Assembly (NCBI GenBank): GCA_002368685.1
Contig: DFEN01000065.1
Span: 1 to 13,355 of the forward strand
Origin: Lachnospiraceae bacterium UBA3801
Lineage (GTDB): Bacteria; Bacillota; Clostridia; Lachnospirales; Lachnospiraceae
Direction of reading: 5' to 3'
Length of the DNA stretch: 13,355 bases
Both the position numbers and the translations under genes were made by a program. The notes beneath the pieces are model-generated. The model ran no database searches. It saw only the letters and a program-made list of their open reading frames with translations, and was not told where the DNA came from. Position 1 is the stretch's first letter. Each line of letters starts with the position of its first letter. Shown one piece after another: positions 7,393-13,355 of the stretch.

Positions 7393-8244
7393 TTATCTAA
7401 AATAGGAAAGATACACTACTATACCACCAATAACAATAAAGATAAGACCTATCAGGATTGTGAAGATAAACTGGGTCTTTGATCCAACTGGGTCATAGTA
7501 GCCGCCATCGTCATTAGCGGATACGTATATCTCTCTTACTTCGTTTACTGCTGGGTTACCTCGATTTGAGAAAACATTCTTGACAGTTCTTCTCTTCTCT
7601 CCGTTATACCAATACTCATACATCGGAGCTCTCATTCGAGGTGATCTTGCTCCATTTCTTGGAATGACTAGCTGTATACAGGTTGCCTGAACCGGGATAG
7701 TATATCTTTTTTTCAATGAATTAACACTAACTGCATATCCAATAATAAGAGCAAATCCAACTGCTATTATAATAAATGGCAAAATGGCATTTCCGATTCT
7801 ATCAAACTCCGACTGTGCACCATCACTTCCGAAGATTTTAAAGAAGCCATAGCCCATCATTAAAACCCCAACAATCGCGGCAACTATCGGAATAAACTGT
7901 ATGCGCTTTCCTTCTTTTCTATCCTTGAAAATAATCTTTATACCTATATATGTAAATAGAATTCCCATTAATAATCCTACAAATGCCGCACTACCCTTCT
8001 TTGCTGCAACTACTATTAGTATCGCAATAACAAGTGTACCAATCATTTCCGGAGTATTCAGATATCCCTCCTGAGGTTTTATTCTAGGATATTTAACGCC
8101 ACCCTTTCTTTGCTGCATCAGCATGTCGAATTCGCGAAGCTTTTCTTCCTTCAACTGCTCGCTCATATTTCCTGTCTGAACCTGCAGTTCAAGAAGCTTC
8201 TCTACCTCTTCCCTGCTCATCTGAAAATTGAACATATTAATCAT
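7393..8244 (-). CDS. Five-helix membrane protein with DUF3592-like C-terminal region
   Basis: This 283-residue protein has an N-terminal amphipathic, charged helical stretch (about 8-48). Four hydrophobic segments follow, at about 66-81, 86-106, 117-136 and 152-173. A soluble region (about 183-252) precedes a last membrane helix at 258-280. The soluble part, with VQATCIQLV, APMYEYWYNGEKRR and a closing GGYYDP before a membrane helix, has the layout of DUF3592 proteins: a small beta domain between membrane helices ending in a YYDP-type motif. No enzyme motif is visible and I assign no function. AAGGA lies only about 3 nt before the 8244 ATG; the next ATG, three codons in, would have a 12-nt spacing, so the exact start is uncertain. 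It lies 90 bp downstream of cytX on the same strand with no clear terminator or promoter between, so it may be read through from the thiamin operon. It converges on the hybrid kinase. Confidence 0.72.
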   Translation of the reverse strand: MINMFNFQMSREEVEKLLELQVQTGNMSEQLKEEKLREFDMLMQQRKGGVKYPRIKPQEGYLNTPEMIGTLVIAILIVVAAKKGSAAFVGLLMGILFTYIGIKIIFKDRKEGKRIQFIPIVAAIVGVLMMGYGFFKIFGSDGAQSEFDRIGNAILPFIIIAVGFALIIGYAVSVNSLKKRYTIPVQATCIQLVIPRNGARSPRMRAPMYEYWYNGEKRRTVKNVFSNRGNPAVNEVREIYVSANDDGGYYDPVGSKTQFIFTILIGLIFIVIGGIVVYLSYFR

Positions 8245-8334
8245 TTTTCCTTTTCAACCTAATCGTCTTTTTAAGACTTTTGATAAAAGTTAGTTAATTA
8301 TTCTTTTTTTTCAAAAATCGTACCTTTTTGGCCG

Positions 8335-9528
8335 TTACTTTGTAAAACGTTTGTGAACACCCCTTGTCACTACACAAAGGATAACAGTTATTATCATATC
8401 TGGAAGAGTATTTCCTACAATGATATCTACTCTCATTAGAAGTCTATAAAGGATAAAACCAATAACCCATATGATTATGTTAGCTATTCCCAGCTTCTTA
8501 TCCTCCTTTGAATCTGCCTTGAGAATAAAAAAGTCCGCAATCTGAATAGCTATCATAGGTGCAAATACAGAACCTATGAGATATAAGAAATCAGTTATAT
8601 CATCCATTGGGAATAAGCATGCAGCAACTGTTCCTATAACAGTCACTATTATTGCTGCCCATTTCTCATTTATCTTTTTCCAAATGGATACGCTGGAAAC
8701 ACCTGCTGAGTAAGCATCGAGAAATGTAGTCGTAACGGTTGAGAAAATGATTATAAGTAGACCTGCTATTCCAAGTCCTGCCTTAACCATGATTGATGCT
8801 ATATCATACTCTCCTGTATAGATAACCGCTCCCATACCTATGAGATACATGAAAATACTCACCAGATTGTATACAACTACAGAAGCAGCCGTTGCCTTGG
8901 CAGGCTTCTCTGCTTCTCTTGTGTAATCACTGATCAGTGGTAGCCATGAAAGAGGCATAGCTACACTCAGCTCAACTGCCGCACCAAAGGTGAGACCGTC
9001 ACTAGGCACCGCATTAGCTGAACCTTTTCCAAAGAAGATAACCTTAAAAAGTATTAAACTCAGAATAAATAATGCTGCCATCGCAACTGTATTTATCTTG
9101 CCTAGATTTGTAATACCAACAAGTATCCAAAGGATTATGAGCACGCCTATTACTATTGCCCATATCCAAGCGCCCGTCGAGAAAATGCCATCTGCTGCAA
9201 GGGAACCATCGTATATCATTATAGCTGTCCAACCTACAAGCTGTAGGACATTTAATAGTGAGAAGAATTTTCCACCATACTCACCGAAGCTCATCTTTAC
9301 GGTTTCCATGGCACTTTTGCCAGTTTTTCCACCAATCATACCTGCCGCAAACATCATGAGACCACCAATTATATGTCCCAAAACTATTGCTGCCATACCC
9401 TTAGCAAATCCAAGTGAAGCAAGATAGGTACCTGTAAGTATCTCCGCAATAGATACTCCTGCTCCAAACCAGATAAGGCTATTACTGAGGACCGAGGTCT
9501 TCTTAACTTCTTTTTCCTGATTATCCAT
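8335..9528 (-). CDS. cytX: CytX-like hydroxymethylpyrimidine transporter (NCS1 family)
   Basis: This 397-residue protein is almost wholly hydrophobic, with roughly 10-12 membrane helices, the size and pattern of nucleobase:cation symporter-1 proteins. Family-like features are the glycine-rich first helix SLIWFGAGVSIAEILTG (about 17-33) and the PLISDYTR motif at 197-204. Bacterial NCS1 members encoded in thi operons are called CytX and are taken to import the thiamin precursor 4-amino-5-hydroxymethyl-2-methylpyrimidine (HMP). Here the gene is the fifth in such an operon, directly after thiD, the kinase that would act on the imported HMP. Its ATG overlaps the thiD stop codon (TAATG at 9530-9526), and a strong GGGAGGTG site lies inside the end of thiD, so the two are translationally coupled. 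The alternative, a cytosine or related base permease, is less likely given the operon. Confidence 0.85.
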   Translation of the reverse strand: MDNQEKEVKKTSVLSNSLIWFGAGVSIAEILTGTYLASLGFAKGMAAIVLGHIIGGLMMFAAGMIGGKTGKSAMETVKMSFGEYGGKFFSLLNVLQLVGWTAIMIYDGSLAADGIFSTGAWIWAIVIGVLIILWILVGITNLGKINTVAMAALFILSLILFKVIFFGKGSANAVPSDGLTFGAAVELSVAMPLSWLPLISDYTREAEKPAKATAASVVVYNLVSIFMYLIGMGAVIYTGEYDIASIMVKAGLGIAGLLIIIFSTVTTTFLDAYSAGVSSVSIWKKINEKWAAIIVTVIGTVAACLFPMDDITDFLYLIGSVFAPMIAIQIADFFILKADSKEDKKLGIANIIIWVIGFILYRLLMRVDIIVGNTLPDMIITVILCVVTRGVHKRFTK

Positions 9529-10331
9529 TACTGCACCTCCCTATAATCTGCATCTATCTTAAATGCGTGATTCATAGGGCCGCTGCCCTTACCCAGATCA
9601 AGCATAGCTCCAAGAGCTCCTGATATATAATTCTTTGCATAGAGAACTGCATTATCAAGGCTTTCGCCCTTTGCAAGATTTGATGCTATTGCACTAGATA
9701 GTGTACATCCAGTTCCGTGAGTATTTGGGTTATCTATCCTCTTTCCCTTGAACCATACATATCCGCCCTCTCTATATAGAAGGTCATTAGCATCATTTAC
9801 CTTGTGTCCTCCTTTAAGAAGAACTGCGCAGCTGTATTTTTCATTTATGAATTCTGCTGCACGGATCATGTCTTCTTCTGTCTGTATTTCCATTCCCGAG
9901 AGAACCTCAGCCTCTGGTATATTTGGAGTAATAACTGTAGCAAGTGGAAGCATTTTTGTCTTAAGTGTTTCTATAGCATCATCACTTATAAGCTTGGCTC
10001 CACTAGTTGCAACCATAACTGGATCGATAACTACATTCTTTACCTTATACTCAGTAAGCTTCTCGGCAATCGTCTCGATAAGTCCAACGGATGCCACCAT
10101 TCCTGTCTTAACTGCGTCCGGATAAATATCTGTAAATATAGCATCTAGCTGCTTTCCTAGAAACTCCGGTGTTACTTCCATAATGTCTGTTACGCCGGTT
10201 GTATTCTGAGCAGTAAGTGCTGTGATAGCGCTCATGGCATATACGCCATTCGCTGTCATAGTCTTGATATCTGCTTGGATACCGGCGCCTCCGCAGGAAT
10301 CACTTCCCGCGATTGTTAATGCTGTGTACAT
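9528..10331 (-). CDS. thiD: ThiD: HMP / HMP-phosphate kinase
   Basis: This cytoplasmic ribokinase-fold enzyme phosphorylates HMP twice to HMP diphosphate, the pyrimidine half of thiamin. Signatures seen in the 267-residue product are ALTIAGSDSCGGAGIQAD at residues 4-21 (substrate site), the conserved DPVMVATSGA stretch, PNIPEAEVLSG, LLKGGH, and the C-terminal anion-hole motif HGTGCTLSSA with Cys209. The length is normal for the family. The open frame extends 14 codons further upstream, but the start at 10331 is chosen because AGAGGT lies 7 nt before it and family members begin just ahead of ALTIAGSD. It is preceded by the HAD gene with a 76-bp spacer holding a GC-rich block, and it overlaps cytX by one base. 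A role restricted to HMP-P kinase cannot be excluded from sequence alone. Confidence 0.95.
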   Translation of the reverse strand: MYTALTIAGSDSCGGAGIQADIKTMTANGVYAMSAITALTAQNTTGVTDIMEVTPEFLGKQLDAIFTDIYPDAVKTGMVASVGLIETIAEKLTEYKVKNVVIDPVMVATSGAKLISDDAIETLKTKMLPLATVITPNIPEAEVLSGMEIQTEEDMIRAAEFINEKYSCAVLLKGGHKVNDANDLLYREGGYVWFKGKRIDNPNTHGTGCTLSSAIASNLAKGESLDNAVLYAKNYISGALGAMLDLGKGSGPMNHAFKIDADYREVQ

Positions 10332-10407
10332 TTGTTTTACCTCTTTCTTTGCATTAATTTTGTATAGCGACATGAGGTGGTGCCCCCAACACGCCGCTAG
10401 TATTAAT

Positions 10408-11061
10408 TTATAATAAAGCCACTAGACCACTTAGGTCGTCGTAGCTTTTTAAGTAAAGCTTTGCATTTTCAAGAAGCCCCGTTTGGTTCTTCTCTCCCTT
10501 AGCGTCATATATACCGACAGTTACATATCCCGCTGCTTTAGCGGTCTTTAAGGCATATAGAGAATCCTCAAAAACAAGTGTTTCCGAAGGTTCTGTTCCC
10601 ATATGTTCCGCCGCTAAATTATATATATCAGGCTCATGTTTACTAACACCCACTTCACTATTAGTAAATATTTTATCTATATAGTTATATAAGCCAACTC
10701 TGGTGAGTGCTCTTTCCACATGGCTTCTTGGACTTGAAGTAGCCGCCACCATTTTGATTCCTCGAGTTTTGAAGTCCTTAAGCAGCTCCTCAACTCCTGG
10801 CTTTGCCTCAACTTCGTAATAATAGAAATCTTCCGATATCTTATTAATATCATCTAGAATTTCAGAAATATCTTTATTAATACTATACGTATTCTTTAAG
10901 TATTCAGCGCCCTGCTCCATACTCATAGAAAATAGCTTCTCTGTAAGTCCATCTTCAGGTTGCCTTCCAATACTTTTCAGATACCTCTCCCCTAGATCTG
11001 TCCATATGATCATCGAATCAAGAAGCACTCCATCTATATCAAATATCGCTCCTTTTATCAT
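10408..11061 (-). CDS. HAD-superfamily phosphatase in the thiamin operon
   Basis: This 217-residue protein is a HAD hydrolase of the beta-phosphoglucomutase-like subfamily with an alpha-helical cap. All four motifs are intact: motif I FDIDGVLLD (nucleophile Asp8, acid/base Asp10), motif II ATSS (Thr108/Ser109), motif III Lys141 in VSKHEPDIY, and motif IV FEDS (Glu165/Asp166). It would transfer or hydrolyse a phosphate group on a small metabolite. It sits between thiE and thiD, 21 bp after thiE, with TTGGAG 7 nt before its ATG, so it is clearly cotranscribed with the thiamin genes. A plausible substrate is thiamin monophosphate, giving thiamin for a pyrophosphokinase; HMP phosphate or damaged thiamin phosphates are other possibilities. 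Family and catalytic residues are firm. The substrate is an inference from context only. Confidence 0.9.
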   Translation of the reverse strand: MIKGAIFDIDGVLLDSMIIWTDLGERYLKSIGRQPEDGLTEKLFSMSMEQGAEYLKNTYSINKDISEILDDINKISEDFYYYEVEAKPGVEELLKDFKTRGIKMVAATSSPRSHVERALTRVGLYNYIDKIFTNSEVGVSKHEPDIYNLAAEHMGTEPSETLVFEDSLYALKTAKAAGYVTVGIYDAKGEKNQTGLLENAKLYLKSYDDLSGLVALL

Positions 11062-11082
11062 ATTAAAACTCCAATTTAGATT

Positions 11083-11721
11083 TTAACTAACAACCTCTTC
11101 AACGACCTTTTTAAGGTCTTCAGAAGCTTTGCGTATATCCTCCTTAGCATAAATTGCACTGATAACAGCAACTCCGCAGATACCACTACCTTTTAACTGA
11201 GGCGTATTATCAAGAGTTATACCTCCGATAGCAACTACAGGAATTGAAACGGCTTCGCAAATAGCCTTCAGAGTTTCATGCGATATTTCATCTGCATCGT
11301 CCTTCGAACCAGTTGGAAATACCGCTCCAACCCCCAGATAATCTGCCCCACGCTTCTCAGCAAGTATTGCTTGCTCAACTGTCTGCGCGGATACACCAAT
11401 TATCTTATCCGGTCCAAGCTTTGCTCTAACGTCACCCGCTTCCATATCACTCTGACCAACGTGTACGCCATCTGCATCCATCTTGATTGCGATATCGACA
11501 TTATCATTTATCACAAAAGGAACATTGTATTCCTTGCAAAGCTCCTTTAGCTCTATAGCTTCCTTCAGAAAGTTCTCATCATCTAGGTCCTTTTCTCTTA
11601 GCTGGAGAAATGTAACACCCCCATCCAGGCTTTCTTTTACAACCTCGTAGAGCGTGCGGCCATTTAACCAGTGACGGTCAGTTACTGCATATACAAGTAG
11701 ATCCTTCTTATCGCACTTCAT
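11083..11721 (-). CDS. thiE: ThiE: thiamin-phosphate synthase
   Basis: This enzyme condenses HMP diphosphate with thiazole phosphate to thiamin monophosphate and pyrophosphate. The 212-residue product is a TIM barrel with the family landmarks in order: YAVTDR (11-16), FLQLREKD (38-45), FVINDNVDIA (69-78), DGVHVGQSD (84-92, metal site), GVSAQT (109-114), GVGAVFPTGSK (130-140, pyrophosphate binding), AIGGI (164-168) and AVISAI (185-190). The gene overlaps the end of thiM by 14 bp, and AAGGGGG inside thiM provides the ribosome binding site. The product of ThiM (thiazole phosphate) and that of ThiD (HMP diphosphate) are its two substrates, and both are encoded in the same operon. The length is typical and no key motif is missing. 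Confidence 0.96.
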   Translation of the reverse strand: MKCDKKDLLVYAVTDRHWLNGRTLYEVVKESLDGGVTFLQLREKDLDDENFLKEAIELKELCKEYNVPFVINDNVDIAIKMDADGVHVGQSDMEAGDVRAKLGPDKIIGVSAQTVEQAILAEKRGADYLGVGAVFPTGSKDDADEISHETLKAICEAVSIPVVAIGGITLDNTPQLKGSGICGVAVISAIYAKEDIRKASEDLKKVVEEVVS

Positions 11722-12529
11722 ACTTAGCCCCCTTATCTAGAATGGTTCCATTCATATTGAATATTGCATCAATTATGCGGTTGCGATATGTTGAATTTCC
11801 ATCACCTTCCTGCATATTGGCCCAGCCAATCTCACCTGCTAGACCCATTGTACATACAGCAGCTGCTGCTGCCTCGAGAAGATTATCTGGATTAGCAACA
11901 AGGAAGGCTGTCATCATACCAGAAAGCTGGCAACCTGTTCCAGTAATCTTACCCATCTCAGGACGACCATTTCTAATAACAAAACATCTATCACCATCTG
12001 CTACTAGGTCAATAGCACCAGTGATAGCAACTATTGAACCAGACTTTTTAGCAAAATCCTTAACAAACTTAACCGCACTGTCGAGAGTCTCATCTGTAAC
12101 AGCATCTGCCACATCAGCATCAACCCCCTTTGTAGTTCCACTTCCAAGAGCCAGAGTCTTAATCTCAGATATATTTCCGCGAATAACAGTAAACTTGATT
12201 TCGTCCATAAGCTTTACAGCTGTATCAGTACGAAGCTTTGATGCACCAGCTCCTACAGGATCTAGAAGTACCATATGATTTAATTCATTAGCTCTCTTTC
12301 CCGCAAGGAACATACCCTCAATGCTGCTCTTATTCAGAGTTCCAATATTAATATTCAGACCACCACATATTGATGTTATGTCAACCACATCATCAGGTTC
12401 ATCTGACATTATTGGACTTCCGCCACAGGCAAGAAGAACATTTGCCACATCATTAACAGTTACATAGTTTGTGATATTGTGTACAAGTGGTGTTGTCTCT
12501 CGTACGTTCTCGATACATTTTCCAAACAT
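11708..12529 (-). CDS. thiM: ThiM: hydroxyethylthiazole kinase
   Basis: This 273-residue ribokinase-like enzyme phosphorylates 4-methyl-5-(2-hydroxyethyl)thiazole, so the cell can reuse the thiazole half of thiamin. Diagnostic stretches are PLVHNITNYVTVNDVAN (14-30), LLDPVGAGAS (88-97), IRGNISEI (116-123) and ITGTGCQLSGM (195-205), where Cys200 sits in the anion hole. The open frame extends 15 codons upstream, but the start at 12529 has a perfect AGGAGGT six nt before it, and family members start just ahead of this VHNIT segment. The longer version would put its first codons in the terminator hairpin. It is the first gene of the operon and lies directly behind the TPP riboswitch. Its last 14 bases overlap thiE. 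Confidence 0.96.
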   Translation of the reverse strand: MFGKCIENVRETTPLVHNITNYVTVNDVANVLLACGGSPIMSDEPDDVVDITSICGGLNINIGTLNKSSIEGMFLAGKRANELNHMVLLDPVGAGASKLRTDTAVKLMDEIKFTVIRGNISEIKTLALGSGTTKGVDADVADAVTDETLDSAVKFVKDFAKKSGSIVAITGAIDLVADGDRCFVIRNGRPEMGKITGTGCQLSGMMTAFLVANPDNLLEAAAAAVCTMGLAGEIGWANMQEGDGNSTYRNRIIDAIFNMNGTILDKGAKYEVR

Positions 12530-12542
12530 ATTTATACCTCCT

Positions 12543-12578
12543 AAAAAAAAGCAGATATGCCAATCATGGCACATCTGC
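12543..12578 (-). terminator. Riboswitch-controlled terminator before thiM
   Basis: On the minus strand a 12-bp stem (12578-12567 with 12562-12551; one G-U pair, four-base loop) is followed by eight T (12550-12543). The thiM AGGAGGT begins about two bases after this tract. The placement directly after the TPP aptamer shows that thiamin diphosphate binding ends transcription early, the usual mechanism in Firmicutes. Confidence 0.93.
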
Positions 12579-12599
12579 TACATTTTACAAATCCTGCAA

Positions 12600-12685
12600 A
12601 TCCCTACGTTGGCATTATCCAAATCAGGTTATGGGTCCAGACGATACAGTCTGTTCTCAGCCCGTTTACACAAGCTCCCCTAAGT
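12600..12685 (-). ncRNA. TPP riboswitch (THI element) aptamer
   Basis: Read on the minus strand, the conserved pieces of the TPP aptamer appear in order. The 5' arm is GGGGAGCTTG (12680-12671), then CTGAGA (12660-12655), then a variable P3 hairpin CAGAC...GTCTGG. The pyrophosphate-side segment ACCTGAT follows (12629-12623), and the closing AATGCCAACGTAGGGA (12616-12601). The aptamer binds thiamin diphosphate. It lies about 70 nt upstream of thiM and is followed by a terminator hairpin, so high thiamin diphosphate should turn off thiM, thiE, the HAD gene, thiD and cytX together. The element is complete; outer boundaries are approximate. Confidence 0.96.
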
Positions 12686-12717
12686 GATTATCGTTTTATT
12701 AAATTTGAACATGCTAC

Positions 12718-12746
12718 ATTATAGAACTACGTGATTATAAATGCAA
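12718..12746 (-). promoter_or_regulatory. Predicted promoter of the thiamin operon
   Basis: On the minus strand a perfect -10 TATAAT (12723-12718) lies 17 bp after TTGCAT (12746-12741) as -35. The start would be near 12711, about 30 nt before the aptamer, giving a leader of roughly 180 nt. A second TATAAT at 12739-12734 lacks a matching -35. The promoter begins about 30 bp after the stop of the S41 protease gene on the same strand; I see no clear terminator between them. Confidence 0.6.
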
Positions 12747-12777
12747 TATATTATTTTAAATTATTTTTATATGAGTT

Positions 12778-13355
12778 TTAGAAGCTCTCTGCTGCATATT
12801 TTAAGATAAAATCTTCACCATTATCGAATATAGCTGTAATTAATTCCTCATCCATAGGTATATATTCATCAAATGGAACTCTTGACTCATGATCTGTTAA
12901 TGTATCGATTGCAATTTCTCCATCCTCTGTAAGATTCGGAACAACAGAAAATGCGAATTGACCTGTTGAGATTTCCATACCCTGAACCGCCTGACAGGAG
13001 TTATTGGACTTAGTAGTTCCCATAACCTTTACATTTGGAAAGTCCCCCATCATATAAACCATGTCATCCCCTGCACTTACTGTCTGGGCATTTACGAGCA
13101 GGATAATTTGGCCGTCATGCCAGAGATCTTCTCCATAATAATTTAACATATCTTCACCCATCTTATATTTTCCGTCTGCCCCTCTTTCAAAGGTTGCAGT
13201 GTCTTCATTTATCTCTGCTGAACTGTAGGTTGAATGTTCTCCTTCTGGTGCAAATAGCTGTGCAACTCCTTGTACCATGAAAGGGCTTCCTCCGCTATTA
13301 CTTCTCAGATCAAAAACAATATTCTTAATTCCGGCCTCCTTATAGGCAAGAACTT
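12778..13355 (-). CDS. S41-family (C-terminal processing type) serine protease, 3' part only
   Basis: The frame is open to the right edge of the window, so only the last 191 or so residues are present and the start lies outside. The visible part begins near VLAYKEAGIKNIVFDLRSNSGG (13353 onward), the hallmark strand and glycine turn of S41 peptidases. It continues with LLVNAQTVSAGD, where the serine (codon 13077-13075) sits where the S41 nucleophile is expected, and VMGTTKSNN, where the lysine (codon 13011-13009) sits at the expected general-base position. These proteases cut exported or damaged proteins at the C-terminal side, usually outside the membrane; a signal peptide or PDZ domain cannot be checked here. 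The ATG at 13278 is internal to the conserved domain and is not the start. It is upstream of, and in the same direction as, the thiamin operon, with no evident functional link. Confidence 0.82.
   Translation of the reverse strand, partial: VLAYKEAGIKNIVFDLRSNSGGSPFMVQGVAQLFAPEGEHSTYSSAEINEDTATFERGADGKYKMGEDMLNYYGEDLWHDGQIILLVNAQTVSAGDDMVYMMGDFPNVKVMGTTKSNNSCQAVQGMEISTGQFAFSVVPNLTEDGEIAIDTLTDHESRVPFDEYIPMDEELITAIFDNGEDFILKYAAESF

Noticed and set aside
8245..8334. Terminator between cytX and the DUF3592-like gene
   Set aside because: The only dyads are a 5-bp GTCTT/AAGAC stem and an A/T-only CAAAAA/TTTTTG stem, neither followed by a proper T tract on the minus strand, so I cannot support a terminator.
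8990..9427. 145-codon open frame on the plus strand opposite cytX
   Set aside because: It lies wholly inside the cytX gene on the other strand, lacks a ribosome binding site, and its composition is the complement of a membrane protein gene.
11742..12278. 178-codon open frame on the plus strand opposite thiM
   Set aside because: ThiM is a certain gene in this stretch; the opposite frame is rich in Ser, Ala and Arg as expected from antisense of a conserved coding region and has no similarity I recognise.
1..13355. CRISPR array, tRNA or rRNA genes, insertion sequence, prophage or attachment site
   Set aside because: No regularly spaced direct repeats, no tRNA-like cloverleaf or rRNA sequence, and no transposase or integrase gene was seen; the only dispersed repeat is the small hairpin family.

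Overview
The window looks like chromosomal DNA of a low-GC Gram-positive anaerobe, most likely a clostridium of the Lachnospiraceae (Butyrivibrio/Roseburia type). The evidence is AT-rich sequence, strong AGGAGG-type ribosome binding sites, a type IV prepilin of clostridial style, many c-di-GMP proteins, and a riboswitch-controlled thiamin salvage operon. The family assignment is inference; no rRNA or other phylogenetic marker is present.

Left part (1-7359), signalling. A lone type IV prepilin-like gene (211-897, +) converges on a minus-strand cluster. In transcription order the cluster is a response regulator with a dead GGDEF and an intact EAL domain (4125-2437), a stand-alone Hpt phosphotransfer protein (2435-2100) and a multi-pass membrane diguanylate cyclase (2024-945). 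Diverging from it is a large membrane hybrid histidine kinase with two receiver domains but no Hpt domain (4279-7359, +). The parts fit together: kinase, then its own receivers, then the separate Hpt, then the REC-EAL phosphodiesterase, with the membrane GGDEF protein as the opposing synthase. The divergent intergenic region carries a perfect 12-bp inverted repeat spread over 50 bp that overlaps or flanks both predicted promoters, which suggests one regulator for both sides.

Middle (7393-8244, -): a five-helix membrane protein with a DUF3592-like C-terminal region, of unknown function.

Right part (8335-12760, -): a thiamin salvage operon read leftward in the order TPP riboswitch, thiM, thiE, HAD phosphatase, thiD, cytX. 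It imports HMP, phosphorylates HMP and the thiazole alcohol, and joins them to thiamin phosphate. No de novo genes (thiC, thiG, thiH, thiS) are visible. The riboswitch is followed by a strong terminator hairpin that abuts the thiM ribosome binding site. At the right edge is the 3' part of an S41-family serine protease gene (12778 to the window end, -).

Three copies of one small hairpin repeat (invariant loop core AGAACCGTCCC, stem based on TGAGTA/TACTCA) lie at 907-939, 2054-2090 and 7355-7389. Each sits 3-9 nt after the stop codon of a gene read in the same direction as the core. This is the most distinctive non-coding structure in the window.
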